A stretch of DNA of 35,122 nucleotides from Candidatus Gastranaerophilales bacterium (lineage in GTDB: Bacteria; Cyanobacteriota; Vampirovibrionia; Gastranaerophilales; JANQFW01). The DNA lies in assembly GCA_028282645.1 (NCBI GenBank), contig JANQHM010000286.1:1-35122 (forward strand). The letters are read 5' to 3'. Below, piece after piece: positions 8,283 to 18,900 of the stretch. The stretch's first letter is position 1, and every line of letters starts with the position of its first letter. A program made the translations under genes and the position numbers. A model generated the notes under the pieces. The model made no database searches and was not told the origin of the DNA. It worked only from the letters and a program-made list of their open reading frames with translations.

Positions 8283-8312
8283 TAAAATAATTTGTAAGTT
8301 TTATTTTTTTTT
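8281..8312 (+). terminator. Possible weak terminator after TPR/HExxH gene
   Basis: AATAAAA at the stop codon can pair with TTTTATT about 11 nt later, and a long T run follows. The stem is all A-T, so termination would rest mainly on the T tract. Confidence 0.35.
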
Positions 8313-8362
8313 TTAATTTATATATTATAATTATTATAGTACTAATAGTTTGGTGAGAATAA

Positions 8363-9232
8363 ATGAAGTTAAATTTTAAGATATCATTAATATTATTGGC
8401 AAGCTTATTCTTTATTAACAGCAGTGCAAATGCTTATGACCCTGTTGCAATTACTAAATACAATCAGTCAATTGACTTTAGTAAAAAAGGACTGCATAAA
8501 GAGGCTCTTTTTGCACTAGAAGAGGCTATAGAAATTGACCCTAAATTTATTGATGCTTATTTTAATATGGGTATTATTTACGAACATTTAAAATTTTATG
8601 ATGCAGCCTTAGAAGTTTATGAAAAACTAATCAGCTTTAATAAAAACGATTATGAGTCTATTTATAAGATTGCAATGCTCTATTATAAAAAAAATAAACC
8701 GGCTAAAGCCTTAGCCTATTTATTTTTAGTACCTAAAGACGTTAAGGAGTTTAACAAATGCGAAAAACTCTATAAAGATGTGCTGGGTATATTAGATAAA
8801 AAAGAAAAGCCTGCCGATAAGCCTAAAATTATTATTGAAGCAGGCAGTAAAACAGAAAAAAATAAAATTTATGAAGGTTTTGAAGGCCCGACAGGTATAG
8901 TGCAAGATACTTCGGGAAATACCTATGTGGCAAATTATCTGAATGATAAAATTGTAAAAATTGATAAAAATGGTAAAAGAGCTGTATTTTTTGAAGGACT
9001 TCCGGTCAATGGTCCTATATCTATAACTATAGACAAGTATGATAATATTTACGTTGCAAACTATATTTCCAGCGATATTATTAAGCTTTCACCGAGTGCT
9101 GAGTCGGAAGTTGTACTAAAAGACATAGAAAAACCTTATTTTGTATATGTAAACAAGAATAAAAATCTTTTATACATTTCTGAGCAAAAAAATAATACTG
9201 TTATAAAACTAAATCTTAATAATTTAAACTAA
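8363..9232 (+). CDS. Exported TPR / NHL-type beta-propeller protein
   Basis: 289 residues. The N terminus is a signal peptide (KISLILLASLFFINSSANA, cleavage near residue 24). Two to three TPR units follow (about 28-130: e.g. GLHKEALFALEEAIEIDP, FYDAALEVYEKLISFNK). The C-terminal half (about 165-289) has NHL/SMP30-like blades: GPTGIVQDTSGNTYVANY, GPISITIDKYDNIYVANY and a third, weaker blade. That is too few for a closed six-blade propeller, so the domain may be partial or may oligomerise. It is expected outside the cytoplasm. It follows the TPR/HExxH gene by 80 nt on the same strand. Exact function unknown. Confidence 0.83.
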   Translation: MKLNFKISLILLASLFFINSSANAYDPVAITKYNQSIDFSKKGLHKEALFALEEAIEIDPKFIDAYFNMGIIYEHLKFYDAALEVYEKLISFNKNDYESIYKIAMLYYKKNKPAKALAYLFLVPKDVKEFNKCEKLYKDVLGILDKKEKPADKPKIIIEAGSKTEKNKIYEGFEGPTGIVQDTSGNTYVANYLNDKIVKIDKNGKRAVFFEGLPVNGPISITIDKYDNIYVANYISSDIIKLSPSAESEVVLKDIEKPYFVYVNKNKNLLYISEQKNNTVIKLNLNNLN

Positions 9233-9413
9233 AAGAGTAATATAGTACTCCTAAAAAAATAATTAAAATAAATTAATATTTAAAAACGTATTTTGAAGTT
9301 ATTAGTATATTATGCCTTGATAGGCGGTTTTTAATATTTAAAAAGTGAATAATAATATATAAAAATAACTCTTTTCAATACAATAGGATAATTTATAAGT
9401 TTAGAGACCACAG

Positions 9414-9794
9414 ATGATTGATATAGCTATGAACAATTTAAAAAAAATATTTCTTTTAACAGTTTGTGTATTCTTTTTTACATTGCAAAATGCTAATGCA
9501 GGAGTTATTGCTGATGCTCTCGGTTCTACAGTCTACTATACAACTAAATCAGTTTTTGTTGTAACTAAATATACTTTTAAAACAGGATGGTTTATAACTA
9601 AAACAACGGCTAAAGGTTTAAAAATTGTTTCTGCAAATGCTTTTAAAGGAGCAAAAAGTGCTTTTATTTCAAAGCCAAAAGTAAAGGCAAAGCCCACTGT
9701 AAGAGCAAAACCCATAACAAAACCAGCTACTACCCAAAAGTATCATTATAATAAACTGCCACCGCCACCGCCTGTACTAAACTGGGTAGATTGA
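9414..9794 (+). CDS. Small exported protein with Lys/Pro-rich C-terminal tail, unknown
   Basis: 126 residues with a clear signal peptide ending NANA before GVIADALG (cleavage near residue 29). The mature part begins with a threonine/lysine/aromatic stretch that repeats a loose TTKSVFVVTKY / FKTGWFITKTT pattern. It ends in a basic, proline-rich tail (KPKVKAKPTVRAKPITKP) and PPPPPVLNWVD. I recognise no family. A tail like this suggests an extended periplasmic or envelope-attached segment. A second ATG at codon 6 has no Shine-Dalgarno; the first has only a weak AGAG, so the start is not certain. Confidence 0.7.
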   Translation: MIDIAMNNLKKIFLLTVCVFFFTLQNANAGVIADALGSTVYYTTKSVFVVTKYTFKTGWFITKTTAKGLKIVSANAFKGAKSAFISKPKVKAKPTVRAKPITKPATTQKYHYNKLPPPPPVLNWVD

Positions 9795-10037
9795 TAATAA
9801 TCTTCATTTAAATATAATAAAAGATAATTATTAAATTTTAACAAAAGACTCCTTTTGTAACAGGTCAGGAGTCTGGTCTTGAATGTAAAGAAAAAATTTG
9901 CATAGTATCTCACACTGTTAAAATTAGTCTAAAAAACTGAAATCACCTATTCATATTCATAATGGTTTCAGCGATTTTTACTTATTTTTTTGTCAAACCT
10001 GCGTTATCCTAATAAAAAAAGAAAGATAAAGGATGAA

Positions 10038-10802
10038 TTAATCTTCATCGTTTCTTTCTTGGCAAAACTTGTCAAATTTGCCTATTAAGTTATTCTGATG
10101 AAGAAATTCCATCAGGTCATCAATTAACATGTCTTTGGAATCAATCTGAAAAAAGAGTGTTTGAATCTGCCCAATAAGTCCATGACTGGCGTTAATCAAG
10201 TCATCTGAAAGGGCTAAAATCATAAGTATAGTCTGATTTTTACTTTTGGCCCATTTGCCAATATTTGCATTAAATATTTTAACAATTTCGTTTACTTTAT
10301 CAATATTTTTATTTATGTCTTCTTCTATATCTTTAATACGAAATCCGGGACTACAAGCTTTTATAAAGGTTGAAAGCGCTTCCCTGTCCTCCCCTGAAGC
10401 ATCTGAATAATTGTATATAATATAATCATAGCCTTTCAGGAAAAACATCATTATCATATAGGCCTTCTCTTCTGTTATTGTTAAGCCTAGAGAGTCTTGA
10501 TACTCAGCGTTTAGGATATTTATTTTGTTAACAATCTCATTCTCTTTAAGGGTTTTGATCATTAACTTATAAAATGAGCTTGATAGTTTTAACCTTTTTA
10601 TAATATCAAAATCGTCTTCTTTTTGAATGATTTTTAAAAAACAAATTGCATATAAAATTTGCGTAGCATTAAAATCTTCAAAAATTTCAAGATCTTCTTT
10701 TTTTATTTTAGACTGGTCAACTTCCAGCTTCGCTATATCGTCGATAAGAGCTTCCAGTTTTTTTTCGTGAACTGAATCTCCAATACTTTTTTTATTATCC
10801 AC
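10038..10802 (-). CDS. Hypothetical helical protein
   Basis: 254 residues, no recognised family. It is rich in Lys, Glu, Asp and Ile, predicted almost wholly helical, without signal peptide or membrane segment. The first 45 residues are acidic and polar; the middle has amphipathic stretches such as AYMIMMFFLKGYDYIIYNY, and the C terminus is acidic (RNDED). The start is GTG with AGAAGG about 10 nt upstream. It stands alone, convergent with the small exported protein gene, with 174 nt between its start and the leuB stop. Confidence 0.75.
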   Translation of the reverse strand: MDNKKSIGDSVHEKKLEALIDDIAKLEVDQSKIKKEDLEIFEDFNATQILYAICFLKIIQKEDDFDIIKRLKLSSSFYKLMIKTLKENEIVNKINILNAEYQDSLGLTITEEKAYMIMMFFLKGYDYIIYNYSDASGEDREALSTFIKACSPGFRIKDIEEDINKNIDKVNEIVKIFNANIGKWAKSKNQTILMILALSDDLINASHGLIGQIQTLFFQIDSKDMLIDDLMEFLHQNNLIGKFDKFCQERNDED

Positions 10803-10911
10803 TTATAAAATACCTTCTTTTTTTGTAATTATTATTAATATATTACAATCGATACTTGGTTTACAATATATTTTATTTTTTTTAATGTTAAATTTTAGAC
10901 ATAATAAAATA

Positions 10912-10933
10912 CTGCCAAAAGTAAAAATGGCAG
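10912..10933 (-). terminator. Terminator after leuB
   Basis: CTGCCA and TGGCAG form a 6-bp stem around a 10-nt T-rich loop. Read on the minus strand, TATTTTATT follows. It sits about 45 nt past the leuB stop, at the end of the cimA-leuCDB operon. Confidence 0.6.
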
Positions 10934-10976
10934 ATTTTAATTAAGTATAATTAATGTTTGAAAATTTTTATTTTAT

Positions 10977-12050
10977 TTATAAATTTTTACAAATTAACTC
11001 ACCCATTTCTTTAGTACCAACTTCTTTCATTCCTGAACTCATTATATCTCCGGTTCTGTAGTTAGATCCAAGAACTTTTGTAACTGCATTTTCTATTACA
11101 TTAGCTTCTTCTTCAAGGGTAAAAGAATATCTAAGCATCATAGCAGCTGATAAAATAGTAGCAATTGGATTAGCCTTATTTTGACCTGCAATATCAGGCG
11201 CAGAACCATGAATAGGTTCGTAAAGACCGGTTTTATCATTACCTAAACTGGCTGACGGTAACATACCAATTGATCCTGTAATCATGCTAGCCTCATCAGA
11301 TAAAATATCACCAAACATATTAGATGTAATAATAACATCAAACTGTTTAGGATTAAGTATAAGCTGCATAGCTGCATTATCAACATAAAGATGATTTAAC
11401 GCAACCTCTGGATAATCTTTTGCAACCTCTGTTACTATTTCCCGCCAGAGTCTGGAACTTTCCAATATATTAGCTTTATCTACGCTTGTAACTTTTTTAT
11501 TTCTTTTTATTGCAATATCAAAAGCACTTTTGGCAATTCTTTCAATTTCAGGAATACTGTAGGTAAGCGTGTCAAAGGCTTCTTCATTTCCTTGGTTATT
11601 GATCATTCTACCCCTTTTACCAAAATAAATGCCGCCGGTAAGCTCTCTTACTACAACAATATCAAGTCCATCCCCGATTATTTCCGGTTTTAAAGGACAT
11701 GCATCTTTTAATGATTTATGTAAAATAGCAGGTCTGATATTTGCATACAAACCTAACTGCGATCTTAAGCCTAAAAGTGCTTTTTCAGGTCTTTTATCTC
11801 CAGGTAAATTATCCCATTTAGGACCACCTACCGCACCAAGCAGAACAGAATCGCTATCCTGGCATGTTCTGATGGTTTGCATTGGCAAAGGCTCGCCTGT
11901 TGCGTCAATTGCGCATCCGCCGGCCAGTACTTCAGTAAAGTTAAAGTTATGTTTGTATTTTTTACCGATTTGCTTAAGTACGTTAATTGCCTGTTCAACT
12001 ATATCAGGACCTATGCCGTCGCCTGGTATGGTTGCTATATTAAATTCCAT
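10977..12050 (-). CDS. leuB: 3-Isopropylmalate dehydrogenase
   Basis: Oxidatively decarboxylates 3-isopropylmalate (leucine pathway). The same enzyme is generally used on 3-methylmalate in the citramalate route to isoleucine. The 357 residues have the N-terminal [13 protein letters not shown], the substrate-binding [17 protein letters not shown] and [15 protein letters not shown] segments, and the metal/NAD region [26 protein letters not shown] followed by [17 protein letters not shown] overlaps the leuD stop one codon earlier, but the ATG at 12050 has GGAG 7 nt ahead. Last gene of the operon. Confidence 0.96.
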   Translation of the reverse strand: MEFNIATIPGDGIGPDIVEQAINVLKQIGKKYKHNFNFTEVLAGGCAIDATGEPLPMQTIRTCQDSDSVLLGAVGGPKWDNLPGDKRPEKALLGLRSQLGLYANIRPAILHKSLKDACPLKPEIIGDGLDIVVVRELTGGIYFGKRGRMINNQGNEEAFDTLTYSIPEIERIAKSAFDIAIKRNKKVTSVDKANILESSRLWREIVTEVAKDYPEVALNHLYVDNAAMQLILNPKQFDVIITSNMFGDILSDEASMITGSIGMLPSASLGNDKTGLYEPIHGSAPDIAGQNKANPIATILSAAMMLRYSFTLEEEANVIENAVTKVLGSNYRTGDIMSSGMKEVGTKEMGELICKNL

Positions 12051-12052
12051 CA

Positions 12053-12553
12053 CTATTCTCCAGCTTTAATTTTGTTACTTGTGTATTTTATTAACCCGTC
12101 AGACTTTATAATTTCCTGAATAAATTCAGGGAAAGGCTCTGCCTTGTAGGATTGACCTTTTGTCTGGTTATAGATAATGCCTTCATTAAAATCAATTTCT
12201 ATACAATCGCCTGTATCTATATCTTGAACAGCTTCATCACACTCAAGAATAGGTAAACCTATATTAATAGCATTTCTATAAAATATTCTAGCGAATGTAC
12301 TTGCAATTACGCAGGATATACCGGCTACTTTTATAGCAATAGGTGCATGTTCTCTGGAAGATCCGCATCCAAAGTTTTTACCTGCAACCATAATATCACC
12401 GTTTTTTACTTTTTCAACAAAAGTTCGGTCTATATCTTCCATACAGTACTTTGCAAGTTCTTTAGGATCAGATGTATTCAAATATCTTGCAGGAATAATA
12501 ACGTCAGTGTCCACATTATCGCCGTATTTAAATACAGTACCTTTAGCTTTCAT
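12053..12553 (-). CDS. leuD: 3-Isopropylmalate dehydratase small subunit
   Basis: Forms with LeuC the isomerase that converts 2- to 3-isopropylmalate and, in the citramalate route, citramalate to 3-methylmalate. At 166 residues it is the short, clostridial/archaeal-type small subunit (swivelling domain). Key segments are [20 protein letters not shown], the catalytic loop [14 protein letters not shown], and [18 protein letters not shown]. The YLNTSD substrate loop is the usual form in bacterial short LeuD proteins. It begins 33 nt after leuC and ends 2 nt before leuB. Confidence 0.95.
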   Translation of the reverse strand: MKAKGTVFKYGDNVDTDVIIPARYLNTSDPKELAKYCMEDIDRTFVEKVKNGDIMVAGKNFGCGSSREHAPIAIKVAGISCVIASTFARIFYRNAINIGLPILECDEAVQDIDTGDCIEIDFNEGIIYNQTKGQSYKAEPFPEFIQEIIKSDGLIKYTSNKIKAGE

Positions 12554-12586
12554 CTTATATATCTCCCTTTTAATAATATTATTAAA

Positions 12587-13885
12587 TTACTTGGACTGTG
12601 ATGCGGTTTTTGAACAAACAAGTTCTTCCAATTTTTCAGGATTAGAAATTTTACCTGTTAATGCAGATATAGCCGCAACAGCAGGGCTAGCCAAATATAC
12701 TTCAGACTCAACATGCCCCATTCTGCCTACAAAGTTTCTGTTAGTTGTAGCAACTGCTCTTTCTCCTTTAGCAAGAATCCCCATATGCCCGCCTAAACAT
12801 GGTCCGCAAGTTGGTGTACTAACAACAGCACCGGCATTTACGAAGATTTCCAGTAAACCTTCTTTCATAGCCTGCAAATATATTTTTTGTGTAGCCGGGA
12901 ATATTATAGTTCTAATACCTTTAGCAACTTTCTTACCGTTAAGTATTTGTGCAGCTACTCTTAAATCTTCTAACCTACCGTTTGTACAAGAACCAATAAC
13001 AACCTGATCAATTTTTATATCACCAACTTCGTCAATTGTTCTTGTGTTATCGGGTAAATGCGGGAATGATACGGTCGGCCTTATTTTACTTAAGTTTATT
13101 TCATAAACCTGTTCGTATTCAGCATCTTCATCAGGCTGATAAATAGTATATTCTTTTGTAGAATTAGCTTTTATGTATTCTATAGTTTTTTCATCAACTA
13201 AAAATATACCGTTTTTACCTCCGGCTTCTATTGCCATATTAGCCATAGATAGTCTATCATCCATAGAAAGATTCTTAAGTCCGTCACCTACAAACTCCAT
13301 GGATTTATATAGTGCGCCATCCACACCAATCATACCTATAATATGTAGAATAACGTCTTTACCGCTTACCCATTTTGACGGCTTGCCGGTAAGCACAAAC
13401 TTTAATGCAGTAGGAACTTTCAGCCAGGCTTCACCGGTTGCCATTCCAACAGCCATATCAGTACTTCCAATACCTGTTGAGAATGCGCCTAATGCTCCAT
13501 ATGTGCAAGTATGAGAGTCTGCGCCTATAACAATATCTCCGGGAACAACAAGTCCCTTCTCAGGGATAAGAGCGTGCTCAATACCCATTTCACCAATTTC
13601 AAAATAATTGGTTATATCTTTATCATGTGCAAATTCTCTAATGTATTTGCACTGCTCTGCTGCTTTAATGTCTTTGTTAGGAGTAAAATGGTCCGGTACA
13701 ATTGCAACTTTATCCTTATCAAAGACCTTATCAACACCTATTTTAGCAAATTCTTTTACTGCTACAGGCGTTGTAATATCATTACCAAGAACCAGATCAA
13801 GCTTTACTTTAATTAATTGTCCAGCCTTAACACTATCAAGACCCGCGTGTTTCGCAAGTATTTTTTGGGTCATTGTCATTTCCAT
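12587..13885 (-). CDS. leuC: 3-Isopropylmalate dehydratase large subunit
   Basis: Aconitase-superfamily [4Fe-4S] subunit of isopropylmalate isomerase. The 432 residues carry the cluster cysteines C300 (GSCTNGR), C360 and C363 ([11 protein letters not shown]), and the active-site motifs PDHFTPN (64-70) and [15 protein letters not shown] (121-135). The length fits the short (HacA/archaeal-like) LeuC type that pairs with short LeuD. AGGAGA precedes the ATG at good spacing. It starts 23 nt after cimA. Confidence 0.96.
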   Translation of the reverse strand: MEMTMTQKILAKHAGLDSVKAGQLIKVKLDLVLGNDITTPVAVKEFAKIGVDKVFDKDKVAIVPDHFTPNKDIKAAEQCKYIREFAHDKDITNYFEIGEMGIEHALIPEKGLVVPGDIVIGADSHTCTYGALGAFSTGIGSTDMAVGMATGEAWLKVPTALKFVLTGKPSKWVSGKDVILHIIGMIGVDGALYKSMEFVGDGLKNLSMDDRLSMANMAIEAGGKNGIFLVDEKTIEYIKANSTKEYTIYQPDEDAEYEQVYEINLSKIRPTVSFPHLPDNTRTIDEVGDIKIDQVVIGSCTNGRLEDLRVAAQILNGKKVAKGIRTIIFPATQKIYLQAMKEGLLEIFVNAGAVVSTPTCGPCLGGHMGILAKGERAVATTNRNFVGRMGHVESEVYLASPAVAAISALTGKISNPEKLEELVCSKTASQSK

Positions 13886-13908
13886 GTTTAGAAATCTCCT
13901 ATTTTTAT

Positions 13909-15528
13909 TTAATCTATAATATTACAACTACATTGTTTCTCTGATATTTTTAACTGAAAGTCCAGCATTATTTTATATTCAATCATATCTACAAGTGCTA
14001 GCCAACTGGCTTTCACAAGGTCAGTTGATACACCAATGGTTGTCCATATATTATAACCATCTGTAGATTCTATTATAACCCTAACTTTAGCAGCCGTGGC
14101 TGCTTTTGTATCAAGTACTCTAACTTTAAAGTCGGTTAAATGCACTTTTTTAAGCTGCGGATAAAATATTTCAAGTGCTTTTCTCAATGCTTTGTCCAGC
14201 GCGTGTACAGGACCATTGCCTTCTGCTGCGGTAATTTCTTCTTTTCCGTCTACAATTATTTTAATAATAACTGATGAATTGATATCTTTATCTCCGCTTA
14301 AGGAGTTTTCTTCAATAACTCTATAGTGATCAAGTTCAAATGCAGGCTTATATTTACCTAATTTTTTATGTATTAACAGCTCAAAAGAACTCTCGGCTCC
14401 TTCAAATTGATAGCCTTCAAACTCATACTGTTTTAGCATATCTATAATTTCTTGAGTTTCTTTTGAATCTTTTGATAGTTCAGGATTTACTTTTTGGATT
14501 CTTTTTAATATAGTGCTTCGTCCTGAAACCTCTGACATTAATACTCTTCTGGTATTACCTACTATTTCGGGATTAATATGTTCAAATGATTCTGAAGCTT
14601 TAGCCACAGCATCAATATGCATACCACCTTTGTGTGCAAATGCACTTTTACCTACGTAAGGCTCTTTATTTTCTATTGTAACATTAGCTATTTCAGCTAT
14701 TGCTTTAGCTGTATCAGTTAAATTTTCCAAATTTTCAGATGGTATACATATTAACTTCTTTTTAATTTGTAAATTAGGAATAATAATAGAAAGGTTTGCG
14801 TTTCCTGTTCTTTCTCCAAAGCCTAAATATGTCCCTTGAATTTGTATAGCACCTGCCTCCATTGCCATCAATGAATTTGCAATTGCCATTCCACCGTCAT
14901 TATGGCAATGAATACCAATTTTTACAGAAAATTTTTCAACAACTTTTCTGGTTATTTCAAAAATTTCAAATGGTAAACTTCCGCCATTTGTGTCGCATAA
15001 AGCTAAACAGTCGGCTCCGCCTTCAACAGCTGCGTTCAAAGCTGCCATCGCATATTCGGGATTTGATTTATATCCGTCAAAAAAATGCTCTGCATCAAAA
15101 ACCACTTCTTTCCCGTTTTGTTTAAAGAAATCCATAGTTTCTTTTATCATATTTAAATTTTCATCAAGAGTAGTTCTGATTATTTCAGTTGCATGAAAGT
15201 CCCAGCTTTTGCCGAATATAGCAACCGCAGGAGTTTGTGCTTTTAACAAAGACTCCACATTGTTATCATTTTCAACTTTTATATTTTTTCTTCTGGTACT
15301 TCCAAAAGCTGTTAATTTAGCATTTTTTAAGTTTAATTTTTTTACTTGATCAAAAAACTCTAAGTCCTTTTGATTTGAACCCGGATTACCTGCTTCTATA
15401 TAAGATATACCCAGTTCATCAAGTAGTTTTACAATTTTAATCTTGTCCTCTACAGAAAAGGATATTCCCTCCCCTTGAGCACCATCTCTTAAAGTAGAAT
15501 CAAAAATATCAATCTTTTTCTCTAACAT
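13909..15528 (-). CDS. cimA: Citramalate synthase
   Basis: Condenses pyruvate and acetyl-CoA to (R)-citramalate, the first step of the threonine-independent route to 2-oxobutyrate and isoleucine. The 539 residues comprise a TIM-barrel DRE-family domain (about 1-280: [53 protein letters not shown]), linker subdomains with [16 protein letters not shown], and a C-terminal LeuA-type regulatory dimer domain (about 400-525), which usually binds the end-product amino acid. Overall layout fits the CimA branch better than LeuA, but sequence reading alone cannot fully exclude a 2-isopropylmalate synthase role. GGAGG lies 7 nt before the ATG. First gene of the cimA-leuCDB operon. Confidence 0.9.
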   Translation of the reverse strand: MLEKKIDIFDSTLRDGAQGEGISFSVEDKIKIVKLLDELGISYIEAGNPGSNQKDLEFFDQVKKLNLKNAKLTAFGSTRRKNIKVENDNNVESLLKAQTPAVAIFGKSWDFHATEIIRTTLDENLNMIKETMDFFKQNGKEVVFDAEHFFDGYKSNPEYAMAALNAAVEGGADCLALCDTNGGSLPFEIFEITRKVVEKFSVKIGIHCHNDGGMAIANSLMAMEAGAIQIQGTYLGFGERTGNANLSIIIPNLQIKKKLICIPSENLENLTDTAKAIAEIANVTIENKEPYVGKSAFAHKGGMHIDAVAKASESFEHINPEIVGNTRRVLMSEVSGRSTILKRIQKVNPELSKDSKETQEIIDMLKQYEFEGYQFEGAESSFELLIHKKLGKYKPAFELDHYRVIEENSLSGDKDINSSVIIKIIVDGKEEITAAEGNGPVHALDKALRKALEIFYPQLKKVHLTDFKVRVLDTKAATAAKVRVIIESTDGYNIWTTIGVSTDLVKASWLALVDMIEYKIMLDFQLKISEKQCSCNIID

Positions 15529-15968
15529 ATTCCAACCTCCAAACCACTTATTTTACCAGCTTAAATATATTTTACTTCAAAAAAATTAACTTATATTATA
15601 TTATTTAAAATAAAGAATTATTATTCCGGTTCAAAATTAAACTCCGAATTTACTCTTTATTATTCAGATTTATAAACCATTTTATTAGATTTAACACTAA
15701 ATTAGAATAATCTGAAAAGTATTTTTGAGCTTAGAATTTTAATTTATCTCAAATTTTTTTTGACAACGAAAATACTTAATATAAGTAAATTTGAATAAAT
15801 TTGAAAAATTAAAAAGATTAACATACCTTAAATAATTCTTGTAATTTCTTAAATACAAAGGTAAAATATCTTAATGATATACAATATTTTTTTTTGATAT
15901 ATGATTTAGTTCGATAGTATTTACCTGTTTTATTTTCCTCTTCTTAAATTAAATAAAGGATTTTGTTA
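15529..15968. other. Divergent intergenic region cimA / STAND gene
   Basis: About 440 nt, strongly AT-rich, no supportable ORF. It contains repeat family 1 copy C (15679-15736) and the Shine-Dalgarno AAAGGA for the gene at 15969. Promoters for both directions must lie here, but I see no convincing -35/-10 pair with ideal spacing. Confidence 0.6.
15679..15736 (+). repeat. Dispersed intergenic repeat family 1, copy C
   Basis: Reads CATTTTATTAGATTTAACA, then GAATAATCTGAAAAGTATTT and TTGAGCTTAGAA. Both flanks match copies A and D. It lies about 150 nt upstream of cimA. Confidence 0.75.
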
Positions 15969-18900
15969 ATGACCGAATTAAATATTTTACATATTGCCGG
16001 ATTTTGCATCAAATCATTGGGTAGCTTAAATAATAATTTTTTAATAGAGTCATTTCTTAAAGATGTAAAGCAATGGTGCCTTAATAATAAGAAAAATATT
16101 AATCTGATTTGCATTACAGGCGATATTGTTTACTCCGGTCAAAAAGTGGAATTTGAGTTGGCGCTTAGCTTGATAAATCAATTATTAAAAATTTCCAATT
16201 GCAAACCGGAAAATTTATTTATAGTACCGGGAAATCACGATGTTGACAGAAGTAAAATTGATGCTTTTTCTATAGCGTTAAAAAAATATATAGTTGATGA
16301 AATAAAAAAAGATCCTGACTATTTTTCAACTCAAATTTTAAACAAATTGTCCGACTATCAGGTACTATTAGAAAAATTTGATAATTATCTTTATTTTATA
16401 AATCAGTTAAATAATCCTAAAATTTTCTGGAGTAATGATGAATCACCGTACTATTCCGTAAGAAAAGTTATTAATAATCTTCCCTTAAGAATAATAGGTC
16501 TTAACAGTGTTATAATGAGTGATAAAAATGATGAAGACGGAAATATTTTACTGGGTATTCAACAATTTACAGATTCTTTGGCGAAGAAAAATATAGACGA
16601 AAAAGTTATAGCACTAACTCATTATCCAATAGATACATTACCTGAATATGAGCGTAATTTTTTGCAAGCTCAAATGTCTAAAAATTCAGTAATATTACTT
16701 AATAGTGAAAACGAAAACTATAAAGACTCAAAAGTTCGTTATATAAATTGTTCTAATTGTATTAACTTTACAGCGGGAGCTTTAAATTCAGAATCTACAA
16801 AAAATAAATTTTATAATATTATTACTTTGAATGAAAATGGAGAACCTGTAAATACGGAGTTCAGGTGCTTTAATGAAGTATTTGGATGGGTAAAAGATAA
16901 AGAGTCTATAGAAATATTCAACGAGATAGCAGAATTAAGGAAAAATATTGGTTACACTCAGGCAACAGCAAGCATTCAATCTGATAATTGGAGTAACATT
17001 AAATTTGTTATACCCTATGAAATACCCAAAAATGAAATTTCACTGGACAGGAGGCCTCAGTTAGAGTTAATAAATAATCAATTAAAAGAAAATAACATCT
17101 TATGTTTACACGGTAAATGCGGTGTAGGTAAATCCAGATCCGCTATTGAATATGCATATAGCTATAAAGAACATTTTCCTGCCGGTGTATATTGGATTAA
17201 CGGCTCCGGAAATATGCTTGAAGAATTTTTTAAGCTTGCTTTTAGCTTAGGGCTTGTAGATTTTAACAGGGATTATAACTTTGAATATAAAATCAATTGT
17301 GTATTAAACGTATTTAAACACCTTGGAAATAATCCCAATTATTTATTAATTATTGATGATTTAACAGATTTTAATAAATTATATACTCAAATATGTTCAG
17401 GATATGTGACAACAGTTTTAAGTGCGCTGGAAGGAAGCATTTTAATAACCACAAATAATAAGTCTGATAACTGCTTAAAGGTTAATTTTTTAGAAATTAA
17501 TAAAATTTCAAGAGAAGAAAGCTTACAACTTTTATTAAAAGAATTTTCATTTAGCAAACAAGAATTTGAAGCTTCTTATGAGCTAACTGCAATGTTGGAA
17601 GATAATTTATTATTATTAAAAACAACGGGTGCCTATATTTTAAACTATTGCAATGAAAATAATGCATTAAATATATACTTTACAGAGTTTAAAAATAAAT
17701 TTTTTGCGGGTAGGCCCTCTATTGAAGCATTGTCTCCTCAGGAACTGTTAGAAGAAAAATTCAGGTTTATTTTTGACAAGGTTTGGAATTTATTTGATGA
17801 TGAATTTTCAAAAAATGCACTTAAATACCTGGCTGTTTCAAAACACTCTAAATGTGTTTCCATTAATAAAATTGGGATGGCTATAGGTATTGAATTTGAT
17901 AACTTTGATACCCTTTACCGAAAACTGGAAGATAAAGTTGAGGCATTTTATGGTCTTGGGCTAAGTGAAAAAATTTATGGCACTGAATTTAGACTTCATG
18001 GAGTATATCAGAAATTTATCTTAGAAAAGATAACTAATATTGATGAATTTAAGGAGTATGCAGCAATAAATTTTTATAAAAAACTTTCAGATATTGATTA
18101 CTTATCAAACGAAATATTAGATACAAATATAGAAAAAGTATTGGAGTATTTTGAAGATGCAATAAAAATATCTCCGGACAATTCCGAAATAAAATCGAAA
18201 CTTCAGAATTTATACTGGCTTATATCCAAAGAAGTTCTAAACATTAAAAAAATAAATTCAAAAAGTAAGACAGCTAAATTTAATCTGATTCAACTATTTA
18301 GAAATATTGCTTTTGAGTTTGGATATGAGCATATTGTGAATCAATCGGATAAACTCCTCTTAGCAAGCAATAACCTGTTTATTAAACAAACCAATAAGAT
18401 TAATTCATTTGATAAATCTTTTATAGCTACATTTTTAGGACATACAGCAGCTGTAACTTGTATAGAAATAACTAATGATAATAAATTTATTGTTACAGGC
18501 TCAAGAGACAAATTTATAAGAGTCTGGGATATTGAAACAGGCAAAGTTATATTTCTGTTAAAAGGTCATGATGATGATATTAATTGCTTAACTATAAGTG
18601 AAGATAATAATTATATTGTTTCCGGTGCGGATGATCATAAAGTAAAAGTATGGAACCTGCACTCCGGAAAACTGGTAAAATCTTTTGACGCTCACTCTGC
18701 AAGTATAACAAGTGTTGCTATAAGTCATGATAATGAACTTATTATATCAGGCAGTAAAGATTTTACTATAAAAGGCTGGAATGTTAATAAAAATAAAGAA
18801 GTCTTCAGCCTAGACCAAAATGATGAAATGATTTCTTCCGTATTTATTAATAGTGATTTTAATACTATTACTTCAGTTAGTACTGATAATGTATTAAAGC

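Noticed and set aside
9234-9252. GAGTA...TACTC hairpin after the TPR/NHL gene as terminator
   Set aside because: Short AT-rich stem followed by A-rich DNA, no T run on the plus strand.
9844-9875. Hairpins built on ACAAAAG/CTTTTGT and GACTCC/GGAGTC
   Set aside because: Two mutually exclusive short pairings without a T run; could be chance.
11629-12069. Long antisense frames over leuB, cimA, pstC and others
   Set aside because: They mirror real genes, lack family motifs and Shine-Dalgarno sites, and have the composition expected of the non-coding strand.
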